Shown here one piece after another: positions 43,501 through 55,289 of a stretch of 64,000 nt of DNA. Source of the stretch: Undaria pinnatifida. Taxonomy: Eukaryota; Sar; Phaeophyceae; Laminariales; Alariaceae. The notes below the pieces were generated by a model. The model had not been told where the DNA came from. It was given only the letters and a program-made list of their open reading frames with translations, and ran no database searches. The position numbers and the translations under genes are program-made. Position 1 is the stretch's first letter; every line of letters begins with the position of its first letter. The stretch is from contig JABAKD010000008.1 in assembly GCA_012845835.1 (NCBI GenBank), positions 15,198,223-15,262,222 on the forward strand, written 5' to 3'.

Positions 43501-44740
43501 GTGTTTCAACTCATAGCGTGAGAGCGGTTAAACGGGGTATTAACACAAGAAATTCTGCAAAAGAGCACGCACATGGTGCATACGATATCTCGGCTGAGAA
43601 ACAATCACACCAAACTATTACGATGTCGCGGGCTGATACTGTAAGCCGGACAGAGGGAGGGGGAAATCAGGTACAACTCTAAACATGCTAGCGGGGCGTA
43701 TGTACAGCGTGCACGCAAAGCTCAGCCTAATAAGTACCAAGCAAAACTACCATGGTTTCGGGGGTTGATACTATAAAGAAGCCTAGAGGCGAGGGTCGTG
43801 AACAAACGACGAACCCGAAAATATCATTAATAAGTTGACATCGTGAAACTCTGAAAGTGTGGCATACTATAGAGCTATTCCTATTGGAAGCTACTCGACG
43901 AAAAGTGGGGAAAAGCATACGCGAACACATCTGGATGTTCAATCGAGAAGAGGGGACTTGTGCAGGGCGATAAGACGCGAACAAGGTGGACAAAACGTCT
44001 CAATAGGCACCTACGGCGTGCGTAGTGCAGAACACAGAGAAAGGGCTAAAGGACATACCAGGTAAACCACAGTGAGTGGTAGTAGAACAAAAACGACGCC
44101 TCAATAAGCACCTATGACGTATGGAGTGCCGAGAGCTCAGGAAGGGCTGAGACATAAATGCCATAGCGGTAAGGAAACCACTACGACGCCGCATTAAGCA
44201 CCTATGACGTACGTGGTAAAAAAAGCAGGGGTAAGGCCAACAAAAAGGAATACCACAGTGGTTTCGCTGCCTGCGAAACAAGGGTATGCTAAACCAACGG
44301 GGGGAACAAAACCACGGCAGATTTGAGGAAAAATTAAGAAAACGGGGCAGGTTAAACCGGCACAAACACGAAGACGGAACCATCACAAATTTTCGGCCTG
44401 GTTACGAAAATGGAGCCAGCTGAATCAGTGGCTGGAAGGCCAGGGTAGCACACCGACGCAAGCACGCAAACATATGTGCTGGTCAAAAGTGGGATAACCC
44501 GAAAAATCAGGGTAGCACACCGACACGAGCAATCAAACATACGTGCTGGTCAAAAGTGGCACAACCCGAAACGTCAAGGCAAACAAGAGGCACCTTGATA
44601 CTTGCTGAGCATATAAAAACCCAAACCCAAAAGTGGAAATCAAGAAGCCAATGCGCACAAAACAAATACCATGAAAAACCTTAAGAAGGAACCCAAGAAA
44701 CATGGTTAAGGGGAGGGACAACAAGACAAAAGGGTAATTG
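40600..44740 (+). repeat. Long degenerate purine-rich satellite-like region
   Basis: No gene is recognised, but short word series recur. GCCTAAA, GTCAGGGTCCGC and GCTGACGT-GG-CCAT-GGT recur at 41019, 41190 and more weakly at 41400. GGCTGCGAAGCCA-like words recur at 42087, 42296 and 42393. A unit of about 100 bp, CAATAAGCACCTATGACGTA, recurs at 44002, 44101 and 44193. AGGGTAGCACACCGAC with GCTGGTCAAAAGTGG and AACCCGAAA is duplicated with a period of about 66 bp (44445-44575). The + strand is purine-rich throughout. Open frames (174 and 180 codons at 42053-42915) follow from the composition and show no domain. Confidence 0.55.
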
Positions 44741-44744
44741 CGAC

Positions 44745-45557
44745 TCAACACGATGATACCCTGGCGTCAGATATCTCTGTCGCGTGGCCTTGTAGACACG
44801 CCGATCTGTTGATGGTGCTCCCCGAAGATGTGCAGTAAACACGCTGTACGATGATCCTAGAACCGGATGGTGTAAGGTCTGAAGAAAAATCCGATGAAAC
44901 GCAGCTGGTGGTCGTACTAAGGTGTGCTGTAGCGCTCCGATCGCGAGGCGGTGGCGTCGTAGTGTTCACGGAAGATGTAGGAGGAGCGCTGGAGACGGAT
45001 GATGGTCCAGTAAAACGCGTCGAACAGCTCCGAGTGCGAAACAATGAGGACGGGGTGTTCGCGGACGATGCGGTAGGGGCTCCGTGACGGAAGAAGACGA
45101 GGCTGCAGTAGTTCAATATGGTTGTTTGAAAGAGGTGTCGGATCGCGTACGCTGCGGTGAAACGTGCGTGTTTCAGGGCGTACATGTAGACGCAAGAGTT
45201 GACGCTATAGTAGTCCTTTAAAGTGGGCCAGTAGAGATGCCTGCGGTGCTCGTGGTATTCGAGTTGGCATTTTAAGCAGCGTGGATGACGGCGTGGTGGC
45301 TGAAATGGGCGGTAGAGAAGGCCCAAGGTAGCCGACAATGATGGTGAAACCGGGGCGGTTGTAGCGGACTGAAGGAGCAGGCCTACCGGTGCGGAGGCTT
45401 CAGAATCCGGACAATTATGTCCCAGCTGGTCGGCACTGACCGTGAGGGAGAAGTAGCCAACCAAGAACGACACCCGGGAGGGAATGCTCGCATCGCTCGA
45501 CGTGGGCAGCGAAGAGGCCGTGGATGGGCCCGATTTCTGGCTTAAAAGGTCCCACAC
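44745..45557 (-). CDS. Hypothetical open frame, 270 codons, function unknown
   Basis: One of the longest open frames not tied to a mobile element. The product is serine/threonine-rich with no signal peptide or domain I recognise. A middle part with mixed composition (CLKCQLEYHEHRRHLYWP, ALKHARFTAAYAIRHLF) contrasts with serine-rich ends. The opposite strand and other minus frames are also fairly open, which weakens the case. It could be a single-exon gene, part of a decayed element, or chance. Confidence 0.25.
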   Translation of the reverse strand: MWDLLSQKSGPSTASSLPTSSDASIPSRVSFLVGYFSLTVSADQLGHNCPDSEASAPVGLLLQSATTAPVSPSLSATLGLLYRPFQPPRRHPRCLKCQLEYHEHRRHLYWPTLKDYYSVNSCVYMYALKHARFTAAYAIRHLFQTTILNYCSLVFFRHGAPTASSANTPSSLFRTRSCSTRFTGPSSVSSAPPTSSVNTTTPPPRDRSATAHLSTTTSCVSSDFSSDLTPSGSRIIVQRVYCTSSGSTINRSACLQGHATEISDARVSSC

Positions 45558-48500
45558 GTACCAGGCTGGGGAGGTTCAAGAGCCCGAAAAAAAAACAAAA
45601 TCGCGAAAAGGGGAGCGGTGGAATGGTAGAGGTGGGCTGGAGAGGGGAGGGAGCGAGCCCACCCAAACCGATACGCAGTTCGAAGTGCCCGGATGAATAG
45701 TTAACTCCAACTCAGAAGATGGGAAATGACCCCACTCAAGCCGATGCTCGGCTCGGAACGGTCATAACTGGAAAGGAACAAAACCACAGGTTTACATGGT
45801 AAGCCTATAGTAAGAATGTTAGGGTGGAGGACGTGGCGACGGTGTTGTCACAGACGTGCCTTCAGGAACAGGGTTGCCTAGGTTCAGGTGGTAAGCCTAC
45901 GGGGTTGTTGAGGCAAAAGGGGGGTGGCGGTAATGGTGTCGCTGACGGGTCTTCCGGGACGGGTGGGGTTCGCGACCGTTGGGTTGGAGGTGAACTGTTC
46001 GTTGTTCACTGGCAACGGAAACAGAATCAGTAGATGGTTGGACAGAAAGACACGTACAACAACAAAAAAAAACATCGACTGGGGAATAGAACATCATGGT
46101 GGCGAACCAAGGTGGATATGAGAAAGGCGGTGTAGACAAAAGCATTGACGCGAGAGCGCTGGTGAACCGTGGTTGGGAAGGTCGTCCGTGGTTGTGTCGT
46201 CGAGGAAGGCTGAAGGGTCGTTGGGGGTTTGGATCCGGTTATTGGGGGGGGTCGCTAAAGACCTGAGTCGGGAGCGATAAACAGTGAGTTTGTTGTGGTT
46301 GGGGAAAGACATCAAAGTCGTCGTTGGCCTGGGTACGCAGGTTGGTAAACTGAAATGCTGGCCAGGAGGTACCGTTGGTAGCCTGGTATAGGTGGGAAAG
46401 TTTGAGCCAGGGTAGCCGTGAAACGGGGGTGGTTGGGGCTCTAATGTTTATCGAAAGGAGAACTAACCAGACCATGAGGAGGAGGGCGGTTGCTTTCTCC
46501 AGATGGTCGGCGGTGTCGGGGACAGCTCGGTCACGAAGTTGAGGAAGCCCACCCAACCAGTTGTAGGGAACGGCTGCTATTCTTGTGTCGGTAGGAAACA
46601 TCGCCAGGCGGTGACCGTCGACGGGATATTTGGGACCCGAGAACAATGGCTCTGTTGGGTCGCGTGTGGTCGGAAGCGTGCAGGCGGTGGGCCGTGGTAA
46701 CACGTGAATCGGGATCGGCGGATACCGGAGCAGGGCGGCTCTGTGGTAACACGTCAGGGTGGAGAAGGGCATGGGGGATCAGGCAGGTGCGCCTCGGTTG
46801 CAATGGAAGGGGCCGCGACAGAGGTGCTTCGTGGAAACCGGTCGCGTTGAAGGGGTGGTGCGGCAGAGTTGTTCTGTCACGTGAGAAGGCGTCGGAACGA
46901 GGTCGGTAGTAGGAGAGTTCGGTGAGAAATGCCGAGACCGAAAGGGGATGAATCGTTTGCTACACGGCGGGTTAGGGGGGATATTCGGCCGCCAAAACGA
47001 ATGCAGCGGTTGTTGCTTCTGCCTATGGATGGGATTGCCAGTCTCGGGTGTACTGTTGCCAAAGCTAGAGATACGAACTGAGAGGGCGGTTGTAGATGTC
47101 GAAGGTCGTCGGGTGGTGGTACGGGAACATTTTCCTGCGTTTGCCGACCTCGGAACCATTGTCCCAGGTAGGTCATGAGGGAGGAGCTCCAGCGTTTGTC
47201 GGTCTCGGAATCAATGTCCATGGCTGGTCGTTACCGATACTTGGTCGAAGCTGGGTGAGCTGCATGGTCGTGGTGTCGCTCAAAACGTCGGTCTCGGGCA
47301 ATCTCGGAAACTATTCCACACGGTGATAAGAAACAGACGTAGAAGAAGAATGCAAAAGGGTGGCACTGCTAAAGGTCGAACACCCCAGGAAAGGAAGTTC
47401 GGTGTAGGCTGGCTGCGGTGAGCCCCCAAGCAGTTGTCAGTTGCGATTGTCTGTAAGAGTGTCGCGTGGCCATGGCGAGGGTGCAGCTGGCTGATCTAGA
47501 GAAGAGAGCCGGCTGGTTTCACGTTATCGCAAAGGGAGTCTTGGTGTTGTATCGCCGAGGCTCTGGGAGGGTCTCCGCGGGTGGCGTTTATAAGAGAGGG
47601 GCGAAGATACCCTGGGGGTCCTGTGTCCAAGCGTTGGATGAGCAGGGTAGAACTCACTAGGAAATGCTGTACCTGTGATCCGTGTCCACGCAATCCACGA
47701 GGGTTGCGAGGAAGACGGGGCAGGGGGCTCACGGCATATACTGGTCAACTATGATCGCGAGTCTTCAGTCTTCATTACTGGACGTTCCCTTGGGATCAGG
47801 GGCGGTGGTGCTGTCAACATCGTGGCAGCGAGTGGGAACCCGTCGTTCGCGGGCCCACCGCTGGCACTTGAAAAACGCGTACGTCCTAGAACGAGCGAAG
47901 GCAGAATCGCCGATAAATAGGCGAGGCGGGCTAGGGATGCGATGGCCCGGAATTGGAATCAGAAGCTTCGTGCTGTAGTCTGGAACTGCTGGTAGTCGTA
48001 GTCTTCGGCAAGTAGCGTTGCTCATCGGTGAAAGACGTCGAGTGGAGCCTCCCGGTTGAGCTCGATGTTTTGGCTTCTTCGCACCCACACCTCAAGAACA
48101 TCGCTAGAATAACAGGATCAAGCTTGGACAAGCGATATCACATGTATGGGGCTGGGTGGGGGGGGACAGATTGTTGGGGGGCGGGAGCGAGGGTGGAGAC
48201 ATTTCATTCAAAAATGAAGCTGGACCCTTGTTCCGCAATTAGATGGCCTGGCGCTGGCAGTGCTGTATCGGTTGATCAGCGTGTAGCGTCAAGGAATTAA
48301 AGCTGTAATGGGTATCGGCCGGCCACGCTGTTACGGTCGATGTCGTCGTCGTTGTCCCAGCAGTTGCCCAAGGAATAAAGGCGACTATGGCGCGTTCGAC
48401 CGAAAAAATAGTTGCCACGGCATTTACAACGAGCGGCACTGGTTGTCGCGGATTATTGCCCTGTGATGGCGCCGGGTATACGGTCCGCACGTTTCCGATA

Positions 48501-50300
48501 ATACTGAAAGTAAAAACCAATATTCAAAAGCATGCCCTTACCTGGCTTGAGCGCGCCAGAGGCGTAGTGGTGTTGTTACAGTGTAAGAATGTCGCTGGCA
48601 CGACGCAGGCGTCAGGAAAAACGCCAGAACGCCAGCGGAGTTATTCTCGATGGCCCGGTAGTTGATAATGATGCTCGTCAAAGGGTGTGTCTCGTATCAC
48701 AAAATGTGGTGGTTGTGAGCCACCACTCTTTGCTGTTCGTGAGACAGACGCAGGCGTCGTGGACGTCACAAATGGGGTGGTCGCGACCGCCGTCGCGGCC
48801 GCTACGGATAGGATGGCGTCTGCGTCGTTGGGCGAAATGGCTGTCGCTGTTTCTGCGGGCAATATTGGTGATGTAGGTGGTAGGCGGAAAAGAGTGGTGG
48901 TGTAGGTGGTAGTCGGAGAAGAACGTTGGTCTTGACCCGAGCGGTGGGTGATGTGGGCGGGGTGCGTGCGGCGTTCTTGGGGGATGGTTGCGGAGGGTGC
49001 GTGCGGCGTTTGTGCCGTGGGTACACGGGTGGTGTATGGGGGGGGGTGGGGCGTGTAAGGCAATGCGGCCATCACGTTGGTGAGCGGTTCTGTGGCTGTT
49101 TCGACAACTGTAGTAGCGGCGGGAGAGGGTCGGAATTTCAAGGAAGTAGACCGAACCGGCAGATTACCGCAGACGGAGCATCTAACGATGCCGACATGAG
49201 TCGTAGTGGGGTAGGTACGACGCGGTCAACAACCGAAAAAACGCACGACAACGCAGACATGGGTGTCTTTGGGTGCCGCCCGGTCGAGGCCGTGGGCGCG
49301 CCGGATGCAGTTGTGAGCGAGCACCAGCAAACAAAAGCAGGGGCGATTGGGCGCAGGAGGTTAAGCGCGGTTGTGGGCGGGCGATTTTAAACCGTTGTGG
49401 TGATAGACGCGGCCGCGCGGGGTGGGCGGCTATGGGAGCAGGGGTTGGGATGCGAGCAGCAACGTGTCGGTTGAGACGGTTATCGTGGCTGAAAATGGGG
49501 GGAGTGGAGGGGTGTTCAAGAAGCGATTAAACCCGATTACAGGAGCTGGTGGGGCACTAAGAGCTGTAAACGCCATGGCATAATACGTTGGAGCCATCGC
49601 AGCATTGGCCTCATGGATGCCGTTGTTGCGATCCCCACGTGGAAAAAAAAACCTCTTGGCCGCAGGCGATACACAAAACTCGCAGTTGCATAAAGTGGGC
49701 GTCTTTCCAAGAGGGATCCGTCCTTCAAGTCTCGGCGTGTAAGGTGGCCGTACCAAACGTCGAGGGATCCGGTTTGACTGAATGGGTCGGGGTCAGTGGC
49801 GGCGGTGAAAATGCCGTCAACGACCCCGGCCGCGAAAATGGGCCGCGGGCATTATTTTGATTTTATTGAACAGAATGACAAGGTCTTTCATCGTAGCTGT
49901 ACCACCCATGGCTACAGCAGGAGAAGAACGCGAAGCACACTGTTCATTGTGAGGGTTGAGGGGTTGGGTCTTGTTTTGGTGTGGGATTTGCCGCGAGGGT
50001 TAGGGGGAGGTCCATGTTGGTCCGAAATGGATGAGAAATTCAAGATTTGGTATAAGGCGCACCGGCGTACCGAGGTAAGATGCAGTACAAGTAGGTTTCA
50101 AACGTCATCAAGAAGACCGGAAGGTGATCGACGGTTGCAGACATTCCCGGAGGAAGAGCATGGTGCTCGGGAGAGGGCTAGAACCACCGATTTATCCAGT
50201 GGAAAACAGAACAAATCAGACCTTACAACACGGAACATATGTGCACCTCTTGCACCGGTCGATAACCGAAGCTATATTTGATTTGTTTGGAAGCAAAGCT
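45558..50300. other. Unassigned G-rich DNA
   Basis: The + strand is G-rich with many GGTGG and GGTTGG words. Open frames up to 177 codons (for example 46239-46772 and 48641-49141 on -) are Pro/Thr-rich and overlap others. GTCGGTCTCGG-type words recur at 47138, 47202 and 47290 with spacing of about 65-90 bp. I find no splice-consistent gene, RNA gene or transposon domain. A degenerate old repeat region is the simplest reading. Confidence 0.4.
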
Positions 50301-51314
50301 AAAAAAAACGGTGTACTTCCGGCGTACTGCTTTAAAATTACCGGGGAGGGTTCCGTGTAACACGCGTAATATATTCGTGAAAACGTGAGATAGATGGCAC
50401 TCGGAGCGCGACGCACTCGGGGTGCTGTATTACTCAACACTTTTTTTGCTCAAGCAAGATCCTATAACAGTTTGGGTCATTCCAACGCTGTATCAGGTCG
50501 GGGTTGCGTAACAGCAAAAACGGACGCCTCGTAGAAATAGCTCGAAATCGCGTGGGGTAAATTAGCGTACAGACGAGGCTCGTGGCTTGTCGAGTCTTCA
50601 CCTTCTAACAGAGGGCTTCCAAATATAACCGTGCACGGGAGAGGATTTAATAAAAAGCGATCATGCTACCGATATGTTATAGTGGAATGCTCGACGTGTA
50701 ATACCGTCGTTCGCGCATTCTGAGGTTGAAATCACGATCAAATTATTGCACCGTGACAAAGAAATCATTGTAAATTGCGTAAGTCAGCATTATTTGCAGC
50801 GCGTGTTGATGCTCGTGTCAAGGCGATCGTGCATTTTTGATCGAGTATTGCACGACGAGATGCGCGCCAGCATAATGAAGGCAACACGTGCAGCATAGAT
50901 AGCGGAACTATTTTTATTTTTTTCGTAACGAACAAAGAAAACACACAGGGGGCACGCCAAAATTAGTTGAGACATGCCAAACGAGTATCAATTTGGCAGA
51001 GGAACGGAGGGTGGCATTTCCCGTGGTTGCTCAAAAAATGATTATCACGCAATTAACAGCAGATATTAATGCCTTCAGACCATGAAAAAAAAGCCCAGTC
51101 AAAGAAAGAGAAAAGATAAATTGGAAATCATAAATGACAAAAGGCGCACAGCATGTCATAAATATTGTAACAGCCAGCAAACACCAATATTAAGGGTAGC
51201 GTTGGCACTTAAAAAAAAAGAAGCTGCTCTTCATCACAAAAAAACCCGACTTAATAGCAAGAGAGAGCTAATCCAAGATTTTCACAAAGTGTGTTCCTTC
51301 GTATTCCACTGTAA
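50301..51314. other. Unassigned AT-richer DNA before MITE copy 2
   Basis: No gene or repeat recognised. The final TAA (51312-51314) is the left target duplication of the MITE. Confidence 0.45.
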
Positions 51315-52101
51315 TGCCATTTCTTATGCAGTCGGATTCCGCCAGTCGAAAACGGCCCTTTTTGGCTGGACTTTTTTTCGAATTGATTCTTCTGGTCCTT
51401 CTTCTTATCGTCAATGGAGTCGATTTTATAGTTTTTTTACCTTTCCTAGAGGCGGTTGGTGTGAGAGAGTACTGCTGTACAGCGGTCGAAATCGGTTGGC
51501 AGCTCTGTGCTTCGCTCTTTCTCCGCGAGCAACGGCTCGGCGAACCCTCGTCCCAGCCAGTTGGTGGCTTCGGGCTTAGCCGAAAGCCGCCAAAGCTACG
51601 TTCGTGGAGTTGCACGCAGCCGAGAGCCGCCAAAGCTACAGCAGACGCAGCCATTGTTGGAAGTATGGGATCGAGACCGCGCGCTGCTGCCGTCGTGTGA
51701 TACACGCTGCTGGCAAGCAAAACTAGGAATGCGTCACGCCAACTTGCTGCGAGAAGCAACAGCTGGGATAGCCAAGCCAGCGTCAGCGCCTAGTATGATA
51801 CTGCAGTGTGGTACTTGGAATGGGTGTGTGGCCGTGTGGCCGTGTGGGTGTGTGTTTGGTGGTGGGATGCGGGATGTGATCGGTTCAAAAAACACGTGTA
51901 AAACTTTTTCGACTGAGTTTTTCGACTGGAGTATCCAGTCGGAAAAGTCGAGTTTTATTACTGGATTCGCCAGTGGGAATTTTTAGTCGAAAACAGTTGA
52001 GTCGAAAAAGATCTTTTTCGACTGCGTAAAAAAGCCCGATTTGGGCTATAGTCGAAAAAGGATGTTTTCGACTGACAAACCCGACTGCATAAGAAATGGC
52101 C
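51315..52101 (+). mobile_element. Harbinger-like MITE, copy 2, 787 bp
   Basis: Same element as 4936-5725. The ends are inverted repeats of each other (GCCATTTCTTATGCAGTCGG at the left and its complement at the right), flanked by TAA on both sides (51312-51314, 52102-52104). The first base is changed (T for G). Dense TTTCGACTG/CAGTCGAAA motifs lie at both ends. The two copies have different TWA targets and unrelated flanks, which proves independent insertion. Confidence 0.87.
51341..51700 (+). CDS. Internal open frame of MITE copy 2
   Basis: Open from an ATG at 51314 in the inverted repeat to the same stop position as copy 1. Shared segments with copy 1 are SRKRPF, ILLVLL, LEAVGVR, LCAS-FLREQRL, GLSRKPPKLRS and CTQPRAAK. 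A predicted hydrophobic segment (residues 18-45) would suit a membrane anchor if translated. No family is recognised, and no transposase catalytic motif is present. Confidence 0.3.
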   Translation, partial: ASRKRPFLAGLFFELILLVLLLIVNGVDFIVFLPFLEAVGVREYCCTAVEIGWQLCASLFLREQRLGEPSSQPVGGFGLSRKPPKLRSWSCTQPRAAKATADAAIVGSMGSRPRAAAVV

Positions 52102-52529
52102 TAAGACCCAGCTTTTTTTTTCTCTCACGTTCTTGCTGTGCTTGCTGATTCGAATACGCGATATTTTTCCAACCATGGTACTCCGTTTCCGCAGGGGGCT
52201 AGTTGGTTGGGACCCATACAAACGTTCCGAGAGTCGCAGAACGTTCTGATGGTGTCGGCACCAAATCCGTGTCACATCGATATGTAACACAGGACCAAAC
52301 CTGCCAACAAAAAGAAGGCACTAAGGACAAGTGTTGTGCTGTATTCGATACCAGTGTACGATACGCAGCTACGATACAAAAGCAAAAGCGTGCATGAGGA
52401 AAAACAAAAAAATACCAGGTAGTACTGGAGTCTAGGAGAGCGCGGATGTTTTAGCAATGTGAGACAACAACAGCAGCACACCGCAAGGACGCTTATTGCT
52501 TGGTACTGCTGCTGCTCAGTTCGGTCCTG

Positions 52530-52915
52530 AGAGCTGTTGTTGTCGTTGTTGCTGTTCTCGCATTAACTCGCATTTTCTAGTCCGTGGTCGCTGGACAGAC
52601 TCCAGTCACTCTCGAGCTGAGGAACACCCCAGGGAAAAGCACAAACAATCCAAGGTGGTACACGCATATATCACAGCTGACGCAATTCATGCCTCCAATA
52701 ACAAAACATGTAAATGTGAAATCGGAGTCAGTCTAAGATCTGCCGGGTCCATACCGGTGCATACGTCTCATTACTCGCGCCTTGAAAAACTGACTCTACC
52801 GCTTGCCACGCAAGAAAGACTACCTACCACGTATATATTACACGTAGTATCTACCACTACGCAGACGCACGACAGACGCAAGCAAGTTGGAGAAAAGAAA
52901 CAAAGAACATGAAAA
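52530..52915 (-). repeat. Inverted copy of the 18200-18570 repeat
   Basis: Reverse-complement match to 18200-18570 across the unit, with substitutions and small indels. Immediately after it, 52908-53075 is A-rich low-complexity DNA (many AAAGGAAAG words) that keeps lysine-rich frames open but is not a gene. Confidence 0.75.
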
Positions 52916-53267
52916 AAAAAGGAAATGAAAGAAAACAGAAGAATGTGAAACCAAACAAAATAATAAAATCGAAAAAGGAAAGGAAAGAAAGGAAAAAGAC
53001 AAGAAAAGCAAGAAACGACGAGACAAGAAGTGGAAGCAAGGTAAGGAAAAGAGAAAAAAATAAAAATATCATACTAGCAGACCCTAGGAACAGGCTAAAG
53101 ACGGCATTGGGCTCATAGAGGGTATCAAGTGCATCATCAATGGCACTGGGGAGAGAACGCAACATGGCGAAGACGTCAGGGCGGACTTATGCTATCTTGT
53201 GACGGCCACTGGAAGGCCCACAACTTTCGAGACGATCATGGCCAAACCCAGACTTGAGTCTCTTGGG

Positions 53268-53430
53268 CATGACGCCCCCCCTCCCGCCCTCCTCCCATCC
53301 TGCCCCCCCCCCCCCCCCTCCTCCCCCGCCCCTTCCCCCTCCCCCCCCTTCCCCCTCCCCCCCTTCCCCCTCCCCCCCTTCCCCCCCCCACCCCCCCCCA
53401 CCCCCCCCGCCCCTTTCCCCTTCTCCCGGC
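53268..53430 (+). repeat. C-rich low-complexity tract
   Basis: Runs of C up to about 18 bases broken by single T, G or A. This is the same kind of tract as at 3180-3730, but without the minisatellite words. It lies just past the 3' side of the LINE fragment. Confidence 0.85.
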
Positions 53431-53505
53431 CGCTTAAAGATGCCGACGGTAGATGGCACTGCGGCAGCCTTTGGGCGTCGCTCTGCAGCTTTGCGTCTCT
53501 CCGTT

Positions 53506-54975
53506 TCATGCCAATTCCGCATGAACAACTCGGCTCCCTCCTCTACTCGTCCATCTGCCAGCCTTCTGAGCAGCCTTTCGCCACCCTTCGAATTTCATTC
53601 CAACGACCGACATATGCTCCTTCAGATGAACCACCCAGTCTTTCTCTTGCCCCCCTGAGTTACCTTTATCCCCAACAAACTCCCCAAATATCACCCTCTG
53701 TGGCAGACGCTTCTCCCCCATACGTGCTACGAATCCCGCTAACAATATCCCCCGTTTGCGCACTATCGCCTCTATGCTCTCGGAAGCTGTCCTGGCAAGC
53801 GCGTCGGCGTACGATAGGGTGTGGTCGTCGCGCTTCCGTTTCCGCCATCGAAAGCATCGGAGGAGCTTGGAGTGGTGAACCCGTCGTAGCCTGTCATAGT
53901 CAGGCTTCTTCGTGATACACGTCATGCAACCGTGAAGCAGAGTCTCGACCACCTCAGCTTTCAGCAACCGCACCTTCAACCGTAAGCGCACACCCGGGGG
54001 ATCATAGATTTCCATCTTGTTCCGCTGGAAGCACGCCCAGGCCCTCTGAAGACGCCGAGTTATTTCAGTGCTAAGGTTGCGGTGATAGCCCCGCTCAAGT
54101 ACACAAACTCGATTGTTTGTTTGTATACCTGGCCGGCTGCATTGATTGTGAAGGACACCTTCCCCCCGCCTTTGTTTTTCAGGTGCATTATTTCCGTTTT
54201 TGCCACGGATACCGCAAGCCCGAACGACGAGCACGCAGTCACGATCACCGTCACCATCGTCTCCAGCCCTTCTGATGATCGCGATACGATGCCCGCATCG
54301 TTCGCGTACGGCATACCCCACAATCTCTGCACCTCATCCCCCTCCTTCACCCTCCGCCCATCGACTTCACCTGTGCGTGAAGTGCCATTCTTCTTGCCTT
54401 CTTCCTTTCGTTGGAGCTGCACCATGTTGTCCGTGAAGGCTGCATCAGCGAGGAAGCGTTTCTCGGCCACACTCAGTACCGCCGTGGAAAACATGTTGAA
54501 CAGCAAGAGCGTGACCACGCATCCTTGCCTGAGACCTTGCCCCACGTCGAACATATTCAAGCATTCTCCATCATCTAGCCTCACGCATGCTTGCACACCG
54601 TCGTGGAATTGGCGGATGACGGCGAGAATTCTCGGTGGCACGCCAAAACGAGCAAGGACATCCCACAGAAGGGTTCGGTCGACGGAGTCGTATTCTTTGG
54701 TGAGGTCGATAAAGCACAAGTACAAGAGGTTGTCCTTCTTCCGCGCCACTTCCTGCAGTCGTCGTGCTGCGAACATTTTGTCAACCGTCGAGCGTTGGGG
54801 TCTGAACCCACACTGTTCCCCCGGCAGACTGTTCTCGCGTTCGCAAGAGTCACTCAGGCGACCCGCGATGACTTTGAGGAGTACTTTGCCGGCGTGAGCC
54901 ACGAGGGAGATGCCACGATAATGGCCACACTCAGTCCGACATTTCTTCTTGTGAACCACGTGGAGACAATATATC
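53506..54975 (-). pseudogene. 5'-truncated LINE (non-LTR retrotransposon) reverse transcriptase
   Basis: The minus frame 54959-54060 carries non-LTR RT motifs: [53 protein letters not shown] (first catalytic D kept) and [11 protein letters not shown]. The catalytic box reads [12 protein letters not shown] where the family has YADD, so one catalytic aspartate is lost. After a frame change at about 54080, a C-terminal region continues (RRLQRAWACFQRNKMEIYDP, VETLLHGCMTCI, HHSKLLRCFRWRKRKRDDH) to 53506. The endonuclease and the first RT block are missing. Homology starts abruptly at about 54970, the usual 5' truncation. Confidence 0.88.
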
Positions 54976-55289
54976 GAAAAGCTGCTGCCGCAAAACCGTG
55001 GGAGCTGCAGAGACCCAACGTGTCGCTCACAAAGCAGAGGCCCGGACGAGCCCGTGGTTTACGGATATGAGACAAAAGTATCACCGGGCTCGCTATTGGA
55101 TGAAAGGGGTTATTTTAAAAGGCGAGAAGAGAAAAAACAAAGATAAAACACCTGAAAAATATTGGAAAAAAGTATAATGCAAAGCACTGTATGCGAGGTC
55201 AAATGAGCTTGCCTGGTGGAGAGGAGAGCACCGGGGAGAAGGTCGCGCAATCCCAAGGTCGACACGTTCACTGCTCCAACGACGCCAAT

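Noticed and set aside
50124-50360. Possible tRNA-like B box on the minus strand near 50175 (GGTTCTAGCCC)
   Set aside because: No A box at a suitable distance, and no cloverleaf could be drawn.
52905-53165. Lysine-rich (+) and phenylalanine/leucine-rich (-) frames resembling a membrane protein
   Set aside because: The DNA is an A-rich simple sequence; hydrophobicity of the minus frame comes from TTT/CTT codons.
53187-53915. Pro-rich and Gly-rich frames of over 100 codons on both strands
   Set aside because: They are produced by the C-rich tract at 53268-53430 and by antisense of the LINE C-terminal region.
54082-54897. Plus-strand frame of 271 codons
   Set aside because: It is a complete antisense shadow of the LINE reverse transcriptase frame.
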